DNA of 64,000 nt, taken from the NCBI RefSeq assembly GCF_029227915.1, contig NC_079880.1, positions 8,893,501 through 8,957,500 of the forward strand, in the 5' to 3' direction. Source of the DNA: Hydractinia symbiolongicarpus. Its lineage: Eukaryota > Cnidaria > Hydrozoa > Anthoathecata > Hydractiniidae. Shown piece after piece: positions 12,133 through 23,740 of the stretch; position 1 is the stretch's first letter; each line of letters opens with the position of its first letter. The notes under the pieces are model-generated. The model was not told where the DNA came from. It saw only the letters and a list, made by a program, of their open reading frames with translations, and did no database searches. A program made the position numbers and the translations under genes.

Positions 12133-13377
12133 ATGGAAAATTTGATTATTCTCTTCGTGTTTTTTCTAAGCAGCGTGTTTGTAGTGGACGCTGACTACAA
12201 ACGGAACTTTCGACAACAAAAAGTTGTTCATTTCTTAAAAAAGCTAGACAGAATGGCGCAGGCGAGAAAGCTTGTAAACGACTTTAACTACAAAATGTTC
12301 AATCATATTTTAAATACTTCCAATGGGAACGTAGTTTTTTCACCGTATAGCATTTCATCTGCAATGGCGATGGTTCATGAAGGTTCAAAGACAAACACAA
12401 GAAAAGAAATTGAAACGACTTTTGGATGGGGAGGTATTGACGAAAATAAGTTTCATGAACTCGTACAAGAGCTTGTCGAAGAATTTGAAAGTAACAACAG
12501 CGATGTTTCATTGGCCAATAGAGTTTGGATTGATCAAGAAAATGACGTTATGGAAAGTTACAAAGAAAACCTAAAAACATTTTATAAAGCAGTTCTTGGA
12601 ACAGAAGATTTTCAAAAAAATTCTGAAAACGCCCGCCGAAACATTAATAACTGGGTTGCACAGCAAACTGAAAATAACATCAAAGATTTGTTTCCAGATG
12701 GTTCCATTGATTCTACAACAAAACTTGTATTAGCCAATGCTATTTTTTTTAAAGGAAAATGGAAAATACCTTTCGAGAAGGAGCACACCCGGAAAAGTGA
12801 ATTTAAACTTGAAGATGGCAAAAATATTGAAGTGGATATGATGTGGAAAAGTGATAAATTTGATTATTTAGCAGAAACAGAATTCCAAGTTGTGAAAATA
12901 CCTTACGCCGGAGAGAAGTACAGTATGTTTGTAGCTATCCCACTCAAAATGACAGCGAATAAACTTGCTCAAAGTACCACTCCTGATGTTATACAAAACT
13001 GGTTAAAACGTTTAAAACCTGGGAGATATCCGGAAGATGTAGATGTCTATCTACCCACATTCAAAATACAACATGCCGTAGATCTAAAGAAGGGTTTACA
13101 ACAGCTTGGAATAACTGATTTATTTACCTCTGGGAAAGCTGACTTATCTGGCATAAACGGTAAACGTGAGTTGTATTGTTCAGGCGCATATCATAAGGCT
13201 TTCATAGAAGTCGACGAAGAAGGGACTGTGGCAGGTGGTGCTACCGGTTTTGGAACAACTTTAAAGTTCATGCCACCTCAAATTCGAGCTGATCGTCCTT
13301 TTGTATTTTATATTGTGGATCATAATACAGACGCCATTTTGTTTGCTGGGAAAGTGGCTGATCCAACATCGTCATGA
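12133..13377 (+). CDS. Secreted serpin, copy 2 (P1 Lys, P1' Phe)
   Basis: Same 414-residue intronless secreted serpin as copy 1, with the same signal peptide and serpin signature. In the reactive loop P4 is Thr (copy 1 Ile), P1 is Lys378 (codon 13264-13266) and P1' is Phe instead of Ser. A Leu-to-Phe change lies in SMFVAIP, and Gln-to-Arg and Gln-to-Glu changes occur elsewhere. The unit around it is much reduced (see the deletion at 13718), but the serpin frame is undamaged. Function is inferred from family membership; an inhibitory role against a trypsin-like protease is likely, with specificity possibly altered by P1' Phe. Confidence 0.92.
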   Translation: MENLIILFVFFLSSVFVVDADYKRNFRQQKVVHFLKKLDRMAQARKLVNDFNYKMFNHILNTSNGNVVFSPYSISSAMAMVHEGSKTNTRKEIETTFGWGGIDENKFHELVQELVEEFESNNSDVSLANRVWIDQENDVMESYKENLKTFYKAVLGTEDFQKNSENARRNINNWVAQQTENNIKDLFPDGSIDSTTKLVLANAIFFKGKWKIPFEKEHTRKSEFKLEDGKNIEVDMMWKSDKFDYLAETEFQVVKIPYAGEKYSMFVAIPLKMTANKLAQSTTPDVIQNWLKRLKPGRYPEDVDVYLPTFKIQHAVDLKKGLQQLGITDLFTSGKADLSGINGKRELYCSGAYHKAFIEVDEEGTVAGGATGFGTTLKFMPPQIRADRPFVFYIVDHNTDAILFAGKVADPTSS

Positions 13378-13717
13378 AACTGACTTTGAACGTAAGGGTT
13401 CGTTTACATTTGACTGTTTTCGCAAAAGCTAACGAATATTCTTGTTAGCGCCTGTGCGCTTTGACAAAATTAAGAGGTTTTGCCCAAGTTCATGCACTAA
13501 CAAAAAAACTCGTTAGCCTTTTGCGCTATCAACAAAAATGTAGTCGAATAGGAACAAGCTTATAGACTAAACTTTTTTTTAAGTAAGAGAGGAAACTACA
13601 TTTTTTAACACTCAAACTCTGTCACTCAAATTACATCACCCAAAACCAACAAAGAAAGTAGAAAATTATATCTGCATTTTTAGTTGAAACAACCTCGTCC
13701 CCAGTGTGTTGGATTTC

Positions 13718-13719
13718 TA
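13718..13719. other. Deletion junction, unit 2
   Basis: Sequence matching unit 1 up to position 2515 joins directly to sequence matching unit 1 from 9727. About 7.2 kb is lost relative to unit 1, removing the coiled-coil gene and ABHD13 exons 1-4. Only one or two bases of microhomology are visible at the join, which suggests end joining rather than recombination between long repeats. Confidence 0.85.
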
Positions 13720-14141
13720 CTAACAAATTCAGCGCTTCAACGACCAATTATAACAACAATTCACGTTTTTATCCAGCGGATTTTTAGTTTTTTTAAAAAA
13801 TCTTTCCTCAGCCTTAATTTTGCATACATATATTAACTTTTCAAACATAGCATGCAGGAGCCTCATTTTACATTTTTAAGAATGAAGCAAGTGAATTCAG
13901 GGTCTTTTTATAATTACGTAACGCTAAATTTGTCATTTTAGAACCACCCAATACCCTCATCGCGATTCGTCATGTTTTTATTTAGGACCCTAATAATTAC
14001 GTTGCACGGGAAGACAACAACTGCACCCGACCCCCCCCCCCTTCCCCCCACAATCTATTTTCAAATAAAATATTTAGCTGTTAAAAATTACAACAAAATC
14101 TGAAATTTTTCTATCGCAAATAATTATACAAAACTTTTCAC

Positions 14142-14583
14142 ACGTGGCGTCACGAAATCTAGTACTACCCACCCCCCGTTTATTTACCATCACGCAGCAT
14201 CACGAAAAATGTGAAACGAACTTCGTTTTATATTTAAATAAAAAGGGGGGGCGGCTCTAATAAAAATTATTAAAGTAAAAGATCATAGTTCGATTTCGTA
14301 ATTTTTAGTTTTTGGTAAATTCTTGTTTTAGGTGTACGAAGCAAGAAAACAAGGTCTTATTCCCGTCACGTCACGAAATCTAGTACTACCCACCCCCCGT
14401 TTATTTACCATCACGCAGCATCACGAAAAATGTGAAACGAACTTCGTTTTATATTTAAATAAAAGGGGGGCGGCTCTAATAAAAATTATTAAAGTAAAAG
14501 ATCATAGTTCGATTTCGTAATTTTTAGTTTTTGGTAAATTCTTGTTTTAGGTGTACGAAGCAAGAAAACAAGGTCTTATTCCC
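14142..14583. repeat. 221-bp tandem duplication including part of the last ABHD13 exon
   Basis: The block starting near CACGAAATCTAGTACTACCC occurs at 14151 and again at 14372, a period of 221 bases. Each copy contains the acceptor TTGTTTTAG and the start of the last ABHD13 exon. Units 1 and 3 have a single copy, so this arose after the unit 2 deletion or independently of it. Confidence 0.8.
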
Positions 14584-14647
14584 AAACGACGGTATCGAAA
14601 ATCACACGGTATAAATGAAAGTCCCGATGCTGTGATTGATATTTGAT
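14552..14647 (+). pseudogene. ABHD13: Orphan last exon of ABHD13, unit 2
   Basis: Matches exon 5 of the unit 1 gene (ending ...DAVIDI and stop) with its acceptor intact, but exons 1-4 are deleted from this unit. A second, incomplete copy of the exon start lies just upstream at about 14331 in the 221-bp duplication. It cannot encode a hydrolase. Confidence 0.85.
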
Positions 14648-16491
14648 GTTTTTATATCTGTAATTATTTATAACATCATTTTTTCAAAAAATAAATAAAT
14701 AAATGTTTTTTTTTAGTTCTGTGATTTCATGTTAACAACACATTATTCCTGGTTTTACAAACTTAAATTAAATATCGTTGTCACCATCGCCGTAACATTC
14801 AAACCTAGTGGAGACGTTTAATTTAGTTGCATTTCTAAGACATAAAAAATATTTGCTATGTATTGGTGATGATTTCATCACAATCTTTTTCTGAACGTTT
14901 CGATCGAATTCTGTAAGAAATTTGTTTTGAGGATGACCCGAGGAGAAAAAACAGTTTAAAAAAGGTCCTCTAAATCACAATGAAATTGTCTTTAAACACC
15001 TTTTTTATTATCTCCATCATATGCAAAGCGCATTGTGCACCTCCGTCACATACATGTTTTTTTTAAAAAGCATATGAATAGTTGAGAACAGGTTGAGACA
15101 TGCTTAAAGCTTACTTTAAACAACTTAATCTTAAAACACTCATATAACATTAGTATTTAAGAAAATATTTCTATTTTTGCCTGATTTGCATTTATAAGAC
15201 TAAGATAAAATAAACAAGCTCCTGCGTAAAGCCGCAAACAAAGTAATTTTGACGTCATCACATTGCTGGCCGGCAAAGGGGACTCCAGGGGAATTTTTGC
15301 GTTTATTAACATAGTGAGTAAAATTTGACATTGGGTTTGTTGCTCCGTCCGAATTTAAGTCGCTGGAAACATAAACGGATGTAAAACGGCTGTAAAACCC
15401 TCGCTCGGCCCTTTTACACAACTAGCGCACCCACCAATAACTTGATGACGTCAAAACCGGATTAAATCCAATTTATGTAATTATCATCTAAAACTTCGAT
15501 AGAATTATCAGTAATCCTAAAAAATTATCCGATGATATCAAAACATCTTTATTTCCACCAATGTTAGAAGCCATTTTTAAAATGACCGTGTACTATCAGG
15601 ATCACGTGATGTACTTTAAAAGATCGAGCGAGTATACTTTGAAGATGGCCGATGGTTTTAAGATGGTGGAGGAGAATTATTGTTATTATTATTACTATTA
15701 TTTACCCAGGACAACCTCTTGTTCCCAATGGCACTGTTATCAATGAAGGTGTACTAGTGCATCCAAGGTTCCCGTTTGTGTTACGAAAGCACAACATCCG
15801 CTCAACTAGACAATCACGTCATGGCATAGTAAAATTTAAATGACAAACTCATTTAATTCTTTAATTCTCTGGTGTTAGAGTACGTTAAACAGAATTTTTA
15901 TTTTGTTAAAACTTTACCAACAGTATTGTTTGTGTTTCCATTTGATAAATGCCCAATGTCTTTTCGTGCGCTATAGAACATTTCCGCTGAAAAAGTTAAG
16001 TTTCGCAAAACACGAAATTCGATTACACAGTATGTTTGTTTGATCCATTTTTTAACATTCCACTTAAAGGGTGGAGTTTCTTGTAAACTGTCACGTTGTA
16101 ACACTTTGCTGACGTCTTTACAGACAATAGAAAAATGCCCATTGTTAAACCAATTAAGGCGTTACATTCTTCAAAGGCGTTTTATTTGGAAATCTTTTTT
16201 TTTTTCAAATAACTTCCGCGTTCGATAGATCAAAGTAGTTTGCTGCATTACCTTGGCAAAAGCTTCTGCATACTTAATTTTTTTGTATGCAGAAAACACA
16301 AATTCATGAAATAACATTTTTATTTATTATTTTTTTTACGTCAGCACGCCTTATTTGACATTTCGAAACCTGTGTATATATTTACTTTTTTAAACAATGA
16401 ATTTAACACTGTTTAGTTTTGTTTTTGTTTTCGAAACCGTCTTTAAATATGGCTGCCTGAACGTATGTTGCAATAACATTCAGAAGTGAAG
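14648..16491. promoter_or_regulatory. Spacer and upstream region of serpin copy 3
   Basis: No supported gene. The left part is the ABHD13 3' flank. From about 15565 it is the shared serpin upstream block, with the same microsatellite and TATA-like sequence as before copy 1. Confidence 0.35.
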
Positions 16492-17736
16492 ATGGAAAAT
16501 TTGATTATTCTCTCCGTGTTTTTTCTAAGCAGCGTGTTTTTAGTGGATGCTCACTACAAATGGAACTTTCGACAACAAAAAGTTATTGATTTCTTAAAAA
16601 AGCTAGACAGAATGGGGCAGGCGAGAAAGCTTGTAAACGACTTTAACTACAAAATGTTGAACCATATTTTAAAGACTTCCAATGGGAACGTAGTTTTTTC
16701 ACCGTATAGCATTTCATCTGCAATGGCGATGGTTCATGAAGGTTCAAAGACAAACACAAGAAAAGAAATTGAAACGACTTTTGGATGGGGAGGTATTGAA
16801 GAAAATAAGTTTCATGAACTCGTACAAGAGCTTGTTGAAGGATTTGAAAGTAACAACAGCGATGTTTCATTGGCCAATAGAGTTTGGATTGATCAAGAAA
16901 ATGACGTTATGGAAAGTTACAAAGAAAACCTAAAAGCATTTTATAAAGCAGTTCTTGGAACAGAAGATTTTCAAAAAAATTCTGAAAACGCCCGCCAAAA
17001 CATTAATAACTGGGTTGCACAGCAAACTGAAAATAACATCAAAGATTTGTTTCCAGATGGTTCCATTGATTCTACAACAAAACTTGTATTAGCCAATGCT
17101 ATTTTTTTTAAAGGAAAATGGAAAATACCTTTCGAGAAGGAGCACACCCGGAAAAGTGAATTTAAACTTGAAGATGGCAAAAATATTGAAGTGGATATGA
17201 TGTGGAAAAGTGATAAATTTGATTATTTAGCAGAAACAGAATTCCAAGTTGTGAAAATACCTTACGCCGGAGGGAAGTACAGTATGTTGGTAGCTATCCC
17301 ACTCAAAATGACAGCGAATAAACTTGCTCAAAGTACTACTCCTGATGTTATACAAAACTGGTTAAAACGTTTAAAACCTGGGAGATATCCGGAAGATGTA
17401 GATGTCTATCTACCCACATTCAAAATACAACATGCCGTAGATCTAAAGAAGGGTTTACAACAGCTTGGAATAACTGATTTATTTACCTCTGGGAAAGCTG
17501 ACTTATCTGGCATAAACGGCAAACGTGAGTTGTATTGTTCAGGCGCATATCATAAGGCTTTCATAGAAGTCGACGAAGAAGGGACTGTGGCAGGTGGTGC
17601 TACCGGTTTTGGAACAACTTTAAAGTCCATGCCACCTCAAATTCGAGCTGATCGTCCTTTTGTATTTTATATTGTGGATCATAATACAGACGCCATTTTG
17701 TTTGCTGGGAAAGTGGCTGATCCAACATCGTCATGA
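16492..17736 (+). CDS. Secreted serpin, copy 3 (P1 Lys; most diverged N-terminus)
   Basis: Intact 414-residue intronless serpin. The reactive loop reads TTLK|S, so P1 is Lys378 (codon 17623-17625) and P1' is Ser, with P4 Thr. This copy differs most from the others near the N-terminus: the signal peptide has LSVFF, the mature start is AHYKWNF, and HILKTSN replaces HILNTSN, removing a potential N-glycosylation site. Otherwise the fold, hinge and C-terminal signature are the same. Likely secreted inhibitor of a trypsin-like protease, by family inference. Confidence 0.92.
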   Translation: MENLIILSVFFLSSVFLVDAHYKWNFRQQKVIDFLKKLDRMGQARKLVNDFNYKMLNHILKTSNGNVVFSPYSISSAMAMVHEGSKTNTRKEIETTFGWGGIEENKFHELVQELVEGFESNNSDVSLANRVWIDQENDVMESYKENLKAFYKAVLGTEDFQKNSENARQNINNWVAQQTENNIKDLFPDGSIDSTTKLVLANAIFFKGKWKIPFEKEHTRKSEFKLEDGKNIEVDMMWKSDKFDYLAETEFQVVKIPYAGGKYSMLVAIPLKMTANKLAQSTTPDVIQNWLKRLKPGRYPEDVDVYLPTFKIQHAVDLKKGLQQLGITDLFTSGKADLSGINGKRELYCSGAYHKAFIEVDEEGTVAGGATGFGTTLKSMPPQIRADRPFVFYIVDHNTDAILFAGKVADPTSS

Positions 17737-18051
17737 AACTGACTTTGAACGTAAGGGTTCGTTTACATTTGACTGTTTTCGCAAAAGCTAACGAATATTC
17801 TTGTTAGCGCCTGTGCGCTTTGACAAAGTTAAGAGGTCTTGCCCAAGTTCATGCACTAACAAAAAAAACTCGTTAGCCTTTTGCGCTATCAACAAAAATG
17901 TAGTCGAATAGGAACAACCTTATAAACTAAACTCTGTCACTCAAATTACATCACCCAAAACCAACAAAGAAAGTAGAAAATTATATCTGCATTTTTAGTT
18001 AAAACATCCTCGTCCCCAGTGTGTTGGATTTCTTATTTTTGAAGGTAAACC

Positions 18052-18838
18052 AGTTTCCTTATGACGAGGCTGTAGTTAAAGTAATTATGAATTATGTAAG
18101 AGGGAAAACTATATCTTATTTGGATTACGATTATTTTGTAGAAATGACCACATAATTAAAACCTCGCGTAGCTCTGTTCTCCATCATGTCTCGATCCTGC
18201 TTATACACATATCTGGCGTTTAGTACACGCAAAACTCCAACCCCTTACAAAATATATTGAACAGGTCGGAAAATTGGAAAAGTTCATCGCATCGAGTAGT
18301 ATTTTAGGTCATTTCTATACTAGATCCATGCACTTTTTGAACTTGTCAATGTCTACAGTCAATGTTTATGTTCACAGCGGACTTAGCATCCTAGATTATT
18401 TGGTTAGATCCTAACTCTAAAAAGTGCTAATTTGTCCTGACGTCAGCGCTGTCATTTTTCTCAAATTTTGGCACCTTTATAGGCCCTGACGTTAATAATT
18501 CCGTACAGCAAACGCGTCAAAAAAAACGCTACTTACTTGAACTACGTATTTAAGAAAGCAGCACATCCGCAGGCTACCAGTTGCGGTAAACTTTTGATGC
18601 TATTTGCCAACTTCGTAAAAGTGCCATAGTCTCAATATTTTTATTTTATAGAAATTCCAGATCATAATTTCGCTACAGAAAAATATTTACAAAATATAGT
18701 TGTATCCTGTAATAAACAACGCCTGGCGAAAAAATAAATACACAAATAACTAGACTGAACTCTATAAACTGAAACATGTTGGTTTCGTTTTATCTTCACT
18801 ATTGACTTAGTAAGGCAAGGAAGTGTGGTCACAACGTG
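18052..18838. other. Segment present in units 3 and 4 but deleted from unit 1; possible coding remnant
   Basis: A plus-strand open stretch follows an acceptor-like AACCAG at 18047-18052. In unit 4 (30250-30489) it is open and contains KTISYLDYDYFVEM and PRVALFSIMSRSC. In unit 3 it is interrupted by TAA near 18153. I recognise no family; it could be an old transposon or gene fragment. The rest is intergenic sequence between the convergent serpin and death-domain genes. Confidence 0.3.
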
Positions 18839-21800
18839 TTAACGCTTAACGGATCTTTTCAACTTCTGAAACTTCGTTTTCAATCCTCCTGACTCTTTGG
18901 CAGGTCCACCAATCATCTCCTTAAGAAATTTAATAACGTCTTTTCGCTTTGAATCAATAGATTCCGATAAAAGTTTTAGCAGTTCGATACGAGAATTATC
19001 GTGCTGTGCTCTCCAGCAGACGAGCAATCGATACACTTTTTCTTGATCGTTTGCTAAACAGTTCGTGATTTGAAAAGCGTCTCGTTGGTTTATTCCGATC
19101 TCGTAAGGAATATTGTTCCAGTTGCCATCCGCTATTTTGTACGCTATTCGTCGTAGTTCACGATCGCTTAAACTTTCTAAAAAGAAATAACACCACAGTG
19201 CTAAAAAAATCGAGAAATGCTTAGGAGTAAATGACGAAGTTTCATTAGCCGAAAATATGCCCTCAAACTCGTCCTCAGGAGTTGTTAGCCTTTATCTAAA
19301 TATAAAAAGTTTAACCAGTCCTGGGGATGAATTTAATATACCCTGTCAAAAGTTTTTTTCTTTTATGTAGGTTATAAACAAATGTTTTTAACAATGACTT
19401 TAAGCAGGACTATTTCTTAAGACAATGGCAGCGAAAAAGTTGACAAAAAACAAACTGTGCCATGCAAAAAGTTTACTTACCTTGTTCATTCATATCGTTT
19501 TCACTGTCGTTTGACCGTTCACGACTAACATTATCGAGTTCATCACCCTATACAAAATTGGCAGGAATTAAAATACCACACACTGCAGGTAAGAAATTGG
19601 TGCAACGTGGATCATGCTTCAACATGGCAGCAAAGCTTAGAAGTTGTATTTTTAAAATAAAGATCTAGTTTTCTAGTTCAGAAGACTGCAAAATATTTCA
19701 ATTTAACAAGTAATAGCCCTTCCAGACACTCACCATCGAATCAAAAAGTGTACCATTTTTAATCGCGACAGGTGGAGTAGTTTCAGGCGATGGTGTTGAG
19801 TGACTCGCGTTGGACTTGCTTTCATAAAACGAACGCATTGCAGAGAGTCTTTCTTCAAGATTTTGGATCTAAGGTTAAAATATTCTTAATTACAAGGTCG
19901 CAAAAAAAATAACAGTACGCAGCACCGCTACCATTTTAATTTCTGAAACATGGTACAAATATTACCGGTGTTAGCTCAAAACTTTCGTTGCCAAACTCCC
20001 GTAAATAAATGTATGAAAGATTGAACACTGAAACATTAAAAAAAAGGGTAAATTGACCAGACCAGAACAAAAATTGAACAAACAACTTTGTTCAAAGGCC
20101 TTTTTTAGTCTTTTTCGATAATGGGTGGGCGAAAAATAGCACTAAGTACGAGATGGAAGATAACTCAAGCAGCAAGAGGTGAATTTGATTTGAAAAATAA
20201 TTCATTAAAAATAGCGGGGAAATCACGTGACTTACTACTGTGTTTTGCTCGATTAATCTCCTCTCATGGTCAGATCGTTCTTGTTGTAAACTGTAAACTC
20301 ATCCGATTCAACAAGTTGTTTCTTTCTTCTCTAAAAATATAAAACTTACTTGTAGTACAAACATCTTACTAGAAAATGAATTGAGCTTTTTACGATTACT
20401 AGTCGTTAGCCCGTGGAAAAATCCACGGGTTCGCCCGTCTTTTTATACCGTATTGCGTGCGTCTCACTACTTGCGCAGCTAAGATACCGTTTTGCGTGAC
20501 GGACAGACGCATACGGGTATTTTATTATAAACTAGTCGTTGCCCGTGGAAAAATCCACGGGTTCGCCCGTCCTTTATATTTACCCGTCACAACAAAGTGG
20601 ATAAAAATATATATATTTAATATTCGTATTTCCGTAACATCATTTTCATACTCAGCGGGGTGTCTGCGCAGAGACAGACAGATGACGGCTATTATTATGG
20701 AGATTAGGAGACATCATGAGAAAAATAAAAATTCATGTGATTGGTTTAGGCACGTGCAAAAGCAATCCCAAATTTGTATCAAATTTTAGAAGAACGTAGC
20801 TAACAAAATCATCAAGATAGCAGTTGGCAAAGTATACTAAACAAAATTCCCTGACCCTGCTCTTTGTTCTTTCTCTTCTTCAGCGTGCTCGCGCATTTGG
20901 TTTTTCTCCTTCTCATAGGCTTCGTCTGATTTCTTTCTCTCAAGTTTGAAATTCTCTTCCATGTTCTTCTTTTCACCCATAAGTTTTTCGTATGCGTCTC
21001 GCAATTTCTCATGCTCCGCCTGGTTAAAAAAAATTAAATTCTAATTAAAATTCTGACATCTAAGTAATAACAAAAGAAATCAGTCTATTTAGCAATCACG
21101 TTTCCAGACCTACGTTTGTCTCGCTGTCAGATAAAAGAAAGAAAACAGAGGTAGGTAAGAATGAGGTTGTTTATGGGCTAGCATAGATAATTTTGTAGTA
21201 CAAATTTTGTTGCCTATTGCGCTACATATACACATTTGTTGATTCTACTGGACGGTTCAACAGATCCAATTTATATCTAACCCTATTTTCTTTTAATAAT
21301 AAACTTGAAAAATAGTTAACAGTGTTTAGAATTGAACTAAATCGGGGAAAGATATAGACTGGAGAATTGAAAAAACAAAGCACATTGAAGCCATGACTTT
21401 GGCCGCTTGGTGTACGAAGAAAAAATGTAACTGTGTGAAAGCTTCAAAACAAGAATGGCCGATAATTTACTTAGGACACATAAAAGATCTTATAAAAAGA
21501 ATGGCAGACACGAACTAACGTGTTTAGTGAGTAGATAAGAGGTGACTCAAATTAGAAAACGGAAAATAAAATTAAATTTCTACCTGTAACTCGGAGTTTC
21601 TGTCGGTGGCTAATCTTAGATATTCTTGAGCCACGTTCAACTCGTTCTTCACTCGCTCATACTCGCGGTGATTCTCTTTATACTTTTGACTGTATTCGTA
21701 CTCCTTTTCAGCTGACGAAACGAGCCGATCGAAGTTCTCTTGCTCCATCGTTTTTCGATTTTCAGTCATTTCTTCCATTTGTTTTTCTAGTTGATTAATC

Positions 21801-22893
21801 TTGTTTTTAAAGTTTTCTGAAACCTCCACGTTCTTCTCCTTCTGGTTCATGTTAGCTTTTGCGAGAGAACTGTTTTCTTCGAGTAATATTTCACGCTCCT
21901 AATGACAAGACATTTACTCTTTTTAATGTATTATTTTTAATATATGGAGAAATCATAATTTTCAAAAACTTGGGAACATTTATTTTCAATCGCTTATAGA
22001 ATTCAGCTTAGCGAACTTTACTTCTTAAACATAAAAGTCTATCTTTTTGGCGCCATAAGCAAAAACGCCTGTTCCATTCATCTGTGGTTGCACCTATCCA
22101 CTCAAAATAATAAAACATTATTATGATGGCCAAACTCACTCCCTTGAAACATAGAATTTATGATGGCCTTACTTACCTACTTAGGGCTCGTTTTCATTTG
22201 ACTGCATTTTCCGTTATAATAACGTTATAGCAGAAATAAATTCAAATGAAAACAAGACTTTTATGACATAGAAGTATTTTTATGATGGCCTCACTCACCT
22301 ACTTAACATGAAACATAAAAGCCTGGTCTCATTTACCTGCTATAATGATTGAATTTTATTCATTAGCTCCTTCTTTTCTCCCTCCAAATTACCAATGGCG
22401 ATTTGTTTGCAACGTAAAATGTTTTTTAAATCCTTGTTTACTTCCACGTTTCCAACATTCTCATCATCCTGGAAATTTAAAAGTTCGTCTTCTTTAAGCT
22501 CGAAACTTTGCATTTTCGTCTGCCATTGAAGTTCTTCTTGTTCAGCCTGTAGTTTATAATTTTCAAACTCCTCTTCAACTTTAAAAAGTTCAGTCTCAAC
22601 ATTTTCCCGCCGTTTCATTTCTTTTTCTAGTTTGATTGTCAACTCTTCTTTCTCCGCTTCCAGCTCCACTAACTCAGCCGTATGTGAACCAAACAGTTCC
22701 ATAGTTTTTGCTCGTTCATTTTGTTTCAATAATTCTTTATTTTCTTTTTCTAAACTTTCGACACGCGAGTCCATTTCTTCCATTTCTTCAATATAAGTTT
22801 CTAGTTTAATGGCCATGTCGGTGTTTTCTTTTGTTAATTTATTAACACGATCCAGCTTCTCTTTTTCGCGAATTTCCTGTCCTCTTCTCAAGG
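18839..22893 (-). pseudogene. Coiled-coil/death-domain gene, unit 3 (nonsense, frameshift, no first exon)
   Basis: Duplicate of the unit 4 gene. Exons 2-8 are recognisable on the minus strand at 22337-22893, 21584-21898, 20856-21019, 20236-20330, 19734-19868, 19481-19547 and 18839-19176. The last exon still encodes a whole death domain (SLSDRELRRIAYKIADGNW ... VYRLLVCWRAQH). Three lesions are visible. Exon 2 has TAG at 22340-22342 where units 1 and 4 have GAG. Exon 5 is 95 bases instead of 94, with an extra A near 20289, and runs into TGA. The exon 4 donor is GTCAGG instead of GTAAGG. The first coding exon is absent, as in unit 1. No full-length product is possible. Confidence 0.85.
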
Positions 22894-23740
22894 CTGAAAC
22901 AAGATTCATAATGGTTTTCAAAACAAGCCAACAAGAATACAAAAGTCTTTACAAACTGCTGGCCATTTAGCATTTTGAATAACATCGGCTGGCTGCCGGC
23001 CATGCAGACACTGCGTTTCATTTTTAAAAAGTAACTTCTAAAGTTTAAAAAAACTTTCCAGCCATTAATATGTGGCATTACACCTATTCTATATTTACTG
23101 ATAACTTGCACACCTTGTTTAATTGGAGCTTCCCATGCACTTTTTTAAACTAGTTCTCAGGACCCTTGATAGTCATGGCTAGAATTTTAAAGCGAAGGAC
23201 GATAATAATGGCAGGTAGGGCCTGTAGGGAGGCAAGAAGCATAGAAAATTTTTTGTCATTCTAGGTCTTGCGACTCTAAATATATAATCCAGCTAATATT
23301 TTTAGCTAGCTACAACAGTTTGCACATTTTTGTACATATGTGCATATTCTTTCACAGACATTATAGGGTAAAATGGCAATTATGTAATAAAAAAGTTATA
23401 ACATGTTTTCAAGAACCATATACCGTCCTAATAACATGATTATCTAAACAAACCGCTCTAGCGACAATCTAGCAACTCTGCTGGCCACATAGCTTTCTTG
23501 GTTTTGACTATAAGCTATCCCTTCAAAGAACTTTGCAAAAATGCCAGTGCACAAGGCATGTGTTTGCAGATTGTCCTGTTTTTTAAAACAGGTGTAAAAT
23601 AATAAAAAATGGATTAAGCATTTGATGTTTTAACTTTCAAACCTAGAAAAGTATTTATTTACTCATTTACTCATGCAGCCACGCTTAGTCTGCACAAATT
23701 TGCTCTATGTTATATGTAGATTTATAGCTATATATGTTAA
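22894..23740. promoter_or_regulatory. Region between death-domain pseudogene and ABHD13 (unit 3)
   Basis: Near-identical counterpart of 6323-7170 in unit 1, expected to carry the ABHD13 promoter. No gene seen. Confidence 0.35.
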
